The notes below the pieces were generated by a model. It ran no database searches. It was not told where the DNA came from and was given only the letters and a program-made list of their open reading frames with translations. A stretch of 8,641 bases of DNA from Actinomycetota bacterium (GTDB taxonomy: Bacteria; Actinomycetota; Thermoleophilia; Solirubrobacterales; 70-9), in NCBI GenBank assembly GCA_018268695.1, contig JAFDWD010001006.1, positions 1 to 8,641 on the forward strand, given 5' to 3'. This document shows positions 6,097-8,641 of the stretch, in pieces. Position numbers and translations under genes: made by a program. The stretch's first letter is position 1. Every line of letters starts with the position of its first letter.

Positions 6097-6515
6097 CAGG
6101 CACCCTCCTCCGGGATCACCGCGATCGCCATCAGCTCGACCAGCGCCGGGTCGTCGAAGAGGCGGGTCACGCCGAAGAGGCCCGAAGCCGGGTAGTGCGT
6201 GCCGAAGTTGTCCTTCCAGACCCGGCCGAGCTCCCGCAGGTTGTCTTTGTACTCGACCACGTCGCGGACGAAGATCTGCATCGAGACGATGTGCTCGGCC
6301 TCGCCGCCGGCCGCACGGAGCGCCGTCATCACGTTGTTGGCGGCGACCTGGAACTGCTCGACGATCGTCTCGCCTTCGATCTCGTTCTGCTTGTTCAGCG
6401 CCGTCTGGCCGCCGAGGTAGACGGTGCGGCCGGGCGCGGCGACGATCGCCTGCGCGTAGCCGACCGGCGGCGCCAGGTCCGGCGAGACGACGATGCGGTG
6501 CGGGGTCTCGGGCAT
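6096..6515 (-). CDS. RidA/YjgF/UK114-family protein lacking the canonical arginine
   Basis: This 139-residue protein has the length and fold signals of the Rid family: VYLGGQTALN at 32-41, EQFQVAANNVMTALRAAGG at 53-71, the IFVRDVVEY strand at 81-89, and a closing strand LVELMAIAVI. Archetypal RidA hydrolyses reactive enamines/imines and needs an arginine in the segment corresponding to PARSCVEV. Here that segment is PASGLFGV (109-116), with Ser111 in place of the arginine. The glutamate just before the AIA strand is also replaced by Met129. It therefore belongs to a divergent Rid group, and archetypal imine deaminase activity should not be assumed. RidA-like genes sit with aromatic-CoA monooxygenase/reductase genes in known clusters as I recall them, where an amino-substituted intermediate would give an imine to resolve. 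It shares single bases with both neighbours (TGATG at each end) and has a GGGAGGG site upstream. Confidence 0.92.
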   Translation of the reverse strand: MPETPHRIVVSPDLAPPVGYAQAIVAAPGRTVYLGGQTALNKQNEIEGETIVEQFQVAANNVMTALRAAGGEAEHIVSMQIFVRDVVEYKDNLRELGRVWKDNFGTHYPASGLFGVTRLFDDPALVELMAIAVIPEEGA

Positions 6516-7342
6516 CAGCGTCCCTCCCAATTCGGATCGCGCTTCTCTTTCCAGGAGTCGTAGAACTCGCCGTGGTCGTGCGTCTTCATCATCAGCGCCT
6601 GGGTCAGGGCCTCGAGCTCGATCGAGGACTGGAGGTCCATGTCGAGCTCCTTCGCGATCAGGGACTTGGTCGTCCCGTAGGCGAGCGCCGGGCCGTCGGC
6701 GAGGCGGCGCGCGAGGGCGGCGACGGCAGCGGCCAGCTCCTCGGGCTCGTGGAGGGAGTTGGCGAGGCCGTAGCGGTGGGCGGTCTCGGCGTCGAGCTTG
6801 TCGCCAAGCATCAAGAGCTCGGTCGCGCGACCGGCGCCGACGATGCGCGGCAGAAGGTATGCCGAGCCCATGTCGGCGCCGGCCAGCCCGACCTTCGTGA
6901 ACAGGAAGGCGAAGGACGCTTTGGTCGAAAGGAGGCGGAAGTCGGCGGCCAGCGCGAGCACCGAGCCGGCGCCCGCGGCGATGCCCTGGATCTGGGCGAT
7001 CACCGGGATCGGGATGTCGCGCAGGCCCTTCACCGCGGCGCCGGTCATCCGGGTGAACTCGAGCAGTTCGGAGGCCTCCATCTTCTGCAGCTCGCCGATG
7101 ATCTCCTCGACGTCGCCGCCGGAGCAGAAGCCGCGGCCCTCGCCGGCCAGCACCAGCACGCGGACGTCGCCGCGATGGGGCAGCTCGGCGGCCAGGTCGC
7201 GCAGGTCGGCGTAGCTCTGGAAGGTGAGCGCGTTCAGCTTGTCGGGACGGTTGAGCGTCACCGTGGCGACGCCGTCCTCCACCTTGAAATCGAAGTGCTC
7301 CCACTCTTCCGTGAACTGCGCCGAAGCGCGGAACGGGCTCAT
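6515..7342 (-). CDS. Enoyl-CoA hydratase/isomerase (crotonase) family protein
   Basis: This 275-residue crotonase-fold protein has a short N-terminal extension, the strand VATVTLNRPDKLNAL at 25-39, the first oxyanion-hole segment FCSGGD at 72-77 and the second at QGIAAGAGS, 119-127. The active-site loop reads FTKVGLAGADMGSAYLLPRIVG at about 148-169. By eye alignment, the usual first catalytic glutamate (Glu144 of rat hydratase) is replaced, most likely by Thr149. The second is kept as Glu175, and Asp157 in GADMG is an added acidic candidate. It may therefore be an isomerase, hydrolase or specialised hydratase rather than a standard fatty-acid enzyme. The ATGA overlap with the upstream SDR gene and the GGAGG site support ATG at 7342. 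In context it would process the CoA ester produced by the operon's monooxygenase/reductase and dehydrogenase. Confidence 0.9.
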   Translation of the reverse strand: MSPFRASAQFTEEWEHFDFKVEDGVATVTLNRPDKLNALTFQSYADLRDLAAELPHRGDVRVLVLAGEGRGFCSGGDVEEIIGELQKMEASELLEFTRMTGAAVKGLRDIPIPVIAQIQGIAAGAGSVLALAADFRLLSTKASFAFLFTKVGLAGADMGSAYLLPRIVGAGRATELLMLGDKLDAETAHRYGLANSLHEPEELAAAVAALARRLADGPALAYGTTKSLIAKELDMDLQSSIELEALTQALMMKTHDHGEFYDSWKEKRDPNWEGR

Positions 7343-8094
7343 GCCTGGATCCCTCCTCCGTCGATGACGATCGTCTGGCCGTTGATCGGCGCCGCCTCGA
7401 CCGAGGCGAGCCAGACCAGGGTGGCGGCGACCTCGTGCGGGTCGACCAGCCTGCCGAGTGGCGATTGGCGCTCCAGCGCCTTGCGGCTCTCCGCCTCGTC
7501 GCGCCCGGTGGCGGCGACGATGCCCGCGACGGAACGGTCCGTCATCTCGGTGTCGACGAAGGTCGGACAGACGGCATTGGCGCGTACCCCGGAACCCGCC
7601 ACCTCGGCGGCGGTCGCGCGCATCAGGCCGACGGCGGCGTGCTTGGAGGCGGTGTAGGCGGCGGTGTAGCGCGCACCGACCTTGCCCGCGGTCGAGGCGA
7701 CGGTGAGGACCGAGCCGTGGTCGCGCTCCAGCATCCCCGGGAGGACGGCGCGCGTGCAGAGGAAGGCGGCGGTGGAGTTGACGGCGAACTGCCCCTCCCA
7801 GTCGGCAAGCGAGGTCTTGGCGAGCGGCGCGGCGGCGGCCACGCCGGCGTTGTTGACGAGCACGTCGACCGGCCCGATGCCGGCGAAGATCCGCTCGACC
7901 TCGGCCTCGTCGCTGACGTCGCAGCGCGCGGCCTCGACGTTCCCGCCGGCGACCCCGAGCGACGCGGGGAGCGCCTCCAACGCCTCGGCGTCACGGCCGA
8001 GCGCGACGACCCGGTCGCCGAGCGCCGCGAAGGCGGCAGTGGCGGCACGCCCGATCCCCTTCGCCCCACCGGTGACCACGACCGTGCGACTCAT
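7339..8094 (-). CDS. Short-chain dehydrogenase/reductase (probable 3-hydroxyacyl-CoA dehydrogenase)
   Basis: This 251-residue classical SDR has the nucleotide-binding TGGAKGIG at 8-15, the NNAG motif at 81-84, Asn106, catalytic Ser134 in VASTAGKVG, and Tyr147-x-x-x-Lys151 in AYTASK. It ends with DGGGIQA, typical of the family. Arg34 after the second strand leans towards NADP(H), but weakly. In a beta-oxidation-like operon the natural role is oxidation of a 3-hydroxyacyl-CoA; substrate is inferred from neighbours. ATG at 8094 is chosen because the Rossmann strand starts at residue 4 and GGCAGGG lies about 8 bases upstream. A GTG at 8139 would add 15 residues unlike the family and lies only about 5 bases from the predicted transcription start. 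It is the first gene of the five-gene operon. Confidence 0.92.
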   Translation of the reverse strand: MSRTVVVTGGAKGIGRAATAAFAALGDRVVALGRDAEALEALPASLGVAGGNVEAARCDVSDEAEVERIFAGIGPVDVLVNNAGVAAAAPLAKTSLADWEGQFAVNSTAAFLCTRAVLPGMLERDHGSVLTVASTAGKVGARYTAAYTASKHAAVGLMRATAAEVAGSGVRANAVCPTFVDTEMTDRSVAGIVAATGRDEAESRKALERQSPLGRLVDPHEVAATLVWLASVEAAPINGQTIVIDGGGIQA

Positions 8095-8123
8095 GCAGAA
8101 ACCCTGCCGCTGAAACGGGCGCT

Positions 8124-8152
8124 GTCCGATAGAGACCACATCGTCGGGATAG
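8124..8152. promoter_or_regulatory. Direct repeat around the predicted transcription start: possible operator
   Basis: GTCCGATAG (8124-8132) and GTCGGGATAG (8143-8152) are imperfect direct repeats offset by about 19-20 bases, close to two helical turns. They span the -10 edge and the start of the leader. A regulator bound there could block initiation. The match is short, so it may be chance. Confidence 0.25.
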
Positions 8153-8180
8153 TCTACACCCAGGCGAGGAGGTATGTCGA
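8151..8180 (-). promoter_or_regulatory. Putative sigma-A-type promoter of the five-gene operon
   Basis: On the minus strand, TCGACA (8180-8175, 5 of 6 to TTGACA) is separated by 18 bases from TAGACT (8156-8151, 4 of 6 to TATAAT). Transcription would begin near 8144, leaving a leader of about 50 bases before the SDR ATG at 8094. It lies between the SDR gene and the right-hand repeat module, so the promoter is just outside the module. Confidence 0.5.
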
Positions 8181-8234
8181 ATGATTGTCAGGTAGGGGCG
8201 GGACGGGCAAAGGGACGCAAGGCGTCGCGGCGAG

Positions 8235-8327
8235 CCCGGCCGTCTCGTCCAGCCCCCTGCACGCTTGTCTCGCATAGCGAGACAAGCGTGCAGGGGGCTG
8301 GCTGTGGCCGTGGCCGAGACGGCCGGG
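8235..8327. repeat. Two-storey stem-loop H2, right copy
   Basis: The inner stem pairs 8249-8273 with 8277-8301 (25 bp, perfect) around an ATA loop, the reverse complement of the TAT loop on the left. The outer stem pairs 8235-8247 with 8315-8327 (13 bp, perfect). The asymmetric bulge (8302-8314, 13 bases) is now on the right arm, as expected for an inverted copy. Bases 8253-8327 are identical to the reverse complement of 2338-2412. Confidence 0.92.
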
Positions 8328-8354
8328 GTACGGGGAGGGTCGGAGAGATGCCAC

Positions 8355-8515
8355 GAACTCCACGCTTCCGTGCGTGTCGCACAACACCGGATTCAGCGCT
8401 GCGTGGATTGACCACACCCTGGTGTGGTCAAAGTCGACAGCGCTGATTCGGCCGCGACGGAACCGTCACGGAAGACTGCGGATCCCGACCGAAGGCGCGA
8501 GGAAGTGTGGAGTTC
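8355..8515. repeat. Nested multi-helix palindrome H3, right copy
   Basis: Inverted-repeat arms are stacked from outside in: 8355-8363 with 8507-8515 (9 bp), 8365-8372 with 8467-8474 (8 bp), 8390-8401 with 8438-8449 (11 of 12), and a central 8408-8418 with 8421-8431 (11 bp, 2-base loop). About 32 bases (8475-8506) are unmatched on the right side. It occupies the same slot as 2151-2333 in the other module but has different sequence. Confidence 0.68.
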
Positions 8516-8593
8516 CCACGCTCTTCGTCGACGGATCGGCCGAGGTGTGGCCTCTTACGCAAGGACCCCCGGAGAAACACCGCACTCCCGCCC

Positions 8594-8641
8594 GTCCTGG
8601 GCGTCTCATGGAGGTCACAGCCTGCCAGGACCTCCATGAGA
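8594..8641. repeat. Hairpin H1, right copy (truncated by window end)
   Basis: Arm 8604-8616 pairs perfectly with 8629-8641 around a 12-base loop (ACAGCCTGCCAG), and the left arm continues as GTCCTGGGCG at 8594-8603. The loop is the reverse complement of the left H1 loop with one change. The rest of the right arm lies past the window edge. Confidence 0.85.

Larger units (their letters stand above)
8194..8641 (-). repeat. Three-part palindromic module, right copy (inverted, cut by window end)
   Basis: This is the inverted counterpart of 2078-2476. Reading left to right it has the shoulder (8194-8234), stem-loop H2 (8235-8327), nested structure H3 (about 8355-8515) and hairpin H1 (8594 to beyond the window). 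The shoulder aligns with 2433-2476 at roughly three-quarters identity by eye, sharing the block CGCCTTGCGT on the minus strand. H1 and H2 are closely related to the left copy; H3 is not. The H2-to-H1 spacing is about 70 bases longer than on the left. No gene is supportable in this stretch. Confidence 0.78.

Noticed and set aside
6096..7304. 402-codon minus-strand ORF that appears to fuse an N-terminal region to RidA
   Set aside because: The N-terminal part is an out-of-frame reading of the crotonase gene. Only the final 139 codons, from the ATG at 6515, are real RidA.
8095..8139. Upstream GTG start for the SDR at 8139
   Set aside because: The 15 added residues do not resemble SDR N-termini, and the codon lies about 5 bases from the predicted transcription start with no room for a binding site.
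8424..8641. Short ORFs on both strands at the right end
   Set aside because: About 70 codons each, running into the window edge and through the H3 and H1 palindromes, with no binding site or recognisable protein content.

Overview
The window is GC-rich DNA. Its tightly packed genes, strong Shine-Dalgarno sites and TAGGGT-type promoter fit a high-GC Actinomycetota. A Thermoleophilia/Solirubrobacterales-like host is plausible, but that is a guess from style, not from any marker gene. All seven supported genes lie on the minus strand and read right to left. The long plus-strand ORFs are GC-driven shadows.

Right-hand transcription unit (8094 down to 2483): SDR dehydrogenase, enoyl-CoA hydratase-like crotonase, RidA-like protein, acyl-CoA dehydrogenase, then an 806-residue fusion of an FAD monooxygenase with an Old Yellow Enzyme-type reductase. 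The stop and start codons of neighbours overlap at all four junctions (ATGA, TGATG, TGATG, GTGA), so the five genes form one translationally coupled operon. The fusion has the architecture of 2-aminobenzoyl-CoA monooxygenase/reductase and of proteins annotated as salicylyl-CoA 5-hydroxylase/oxidoreductase. With the beta-oxidation-type partners, the operon most likely takes an aromatic acyl-CoA (anthraniloyl-CoA or a relative) through dearomatising hydroxylation and reduction, then side-chain or ring-fragment oxidation. No CoA ligase, transporter or regulator is visible here.

Left-hand transcription unit (1979 to beyond position 1): a nitrilase-superfamily hydrolase, then an overlapping gentisate 1,2-dioxygenase-like bicupin that is cut by the window edge. 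A plausible sigma-A-type promoter sits just upstream of the nitrilase, with an AT-rich inverted repeat over its -35. Nitrile or amide hydrolysis next to gentisate-type ring cleavage again points to aromatic catabolism.

The most unusual content is in the two gene-poor gaps, 1980-2482 and 8095-8641, on either side of the five-gene operon. Each holds the same three-part module: hairpin H1 (about 62 bp), a nested multi-helix structure H3 (about 160-180 bp) and a two-storey stem-loop H2 (about 94 bp). The modules are in opposite orientation, so they form inverted repeats around the operon. H2 includes a 75-bp stretch identical in both copies (inverted). H1 keeps its stem through compensatory changes. 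H3 differs in sequence but keeps a nested-stem layout. The apical loop of H1 is complementary to the asymmetric bulge of H2 over 11 nt in the left copy and 10 of 11 in the right copy, which suggests a loop-bulge contact. I do not recognise this module as a known element. It could be a structured RNA or a palindromic mobile/recombinogenic element. No tRNA, rRNA, CRISPR array or transposase gene was seen.
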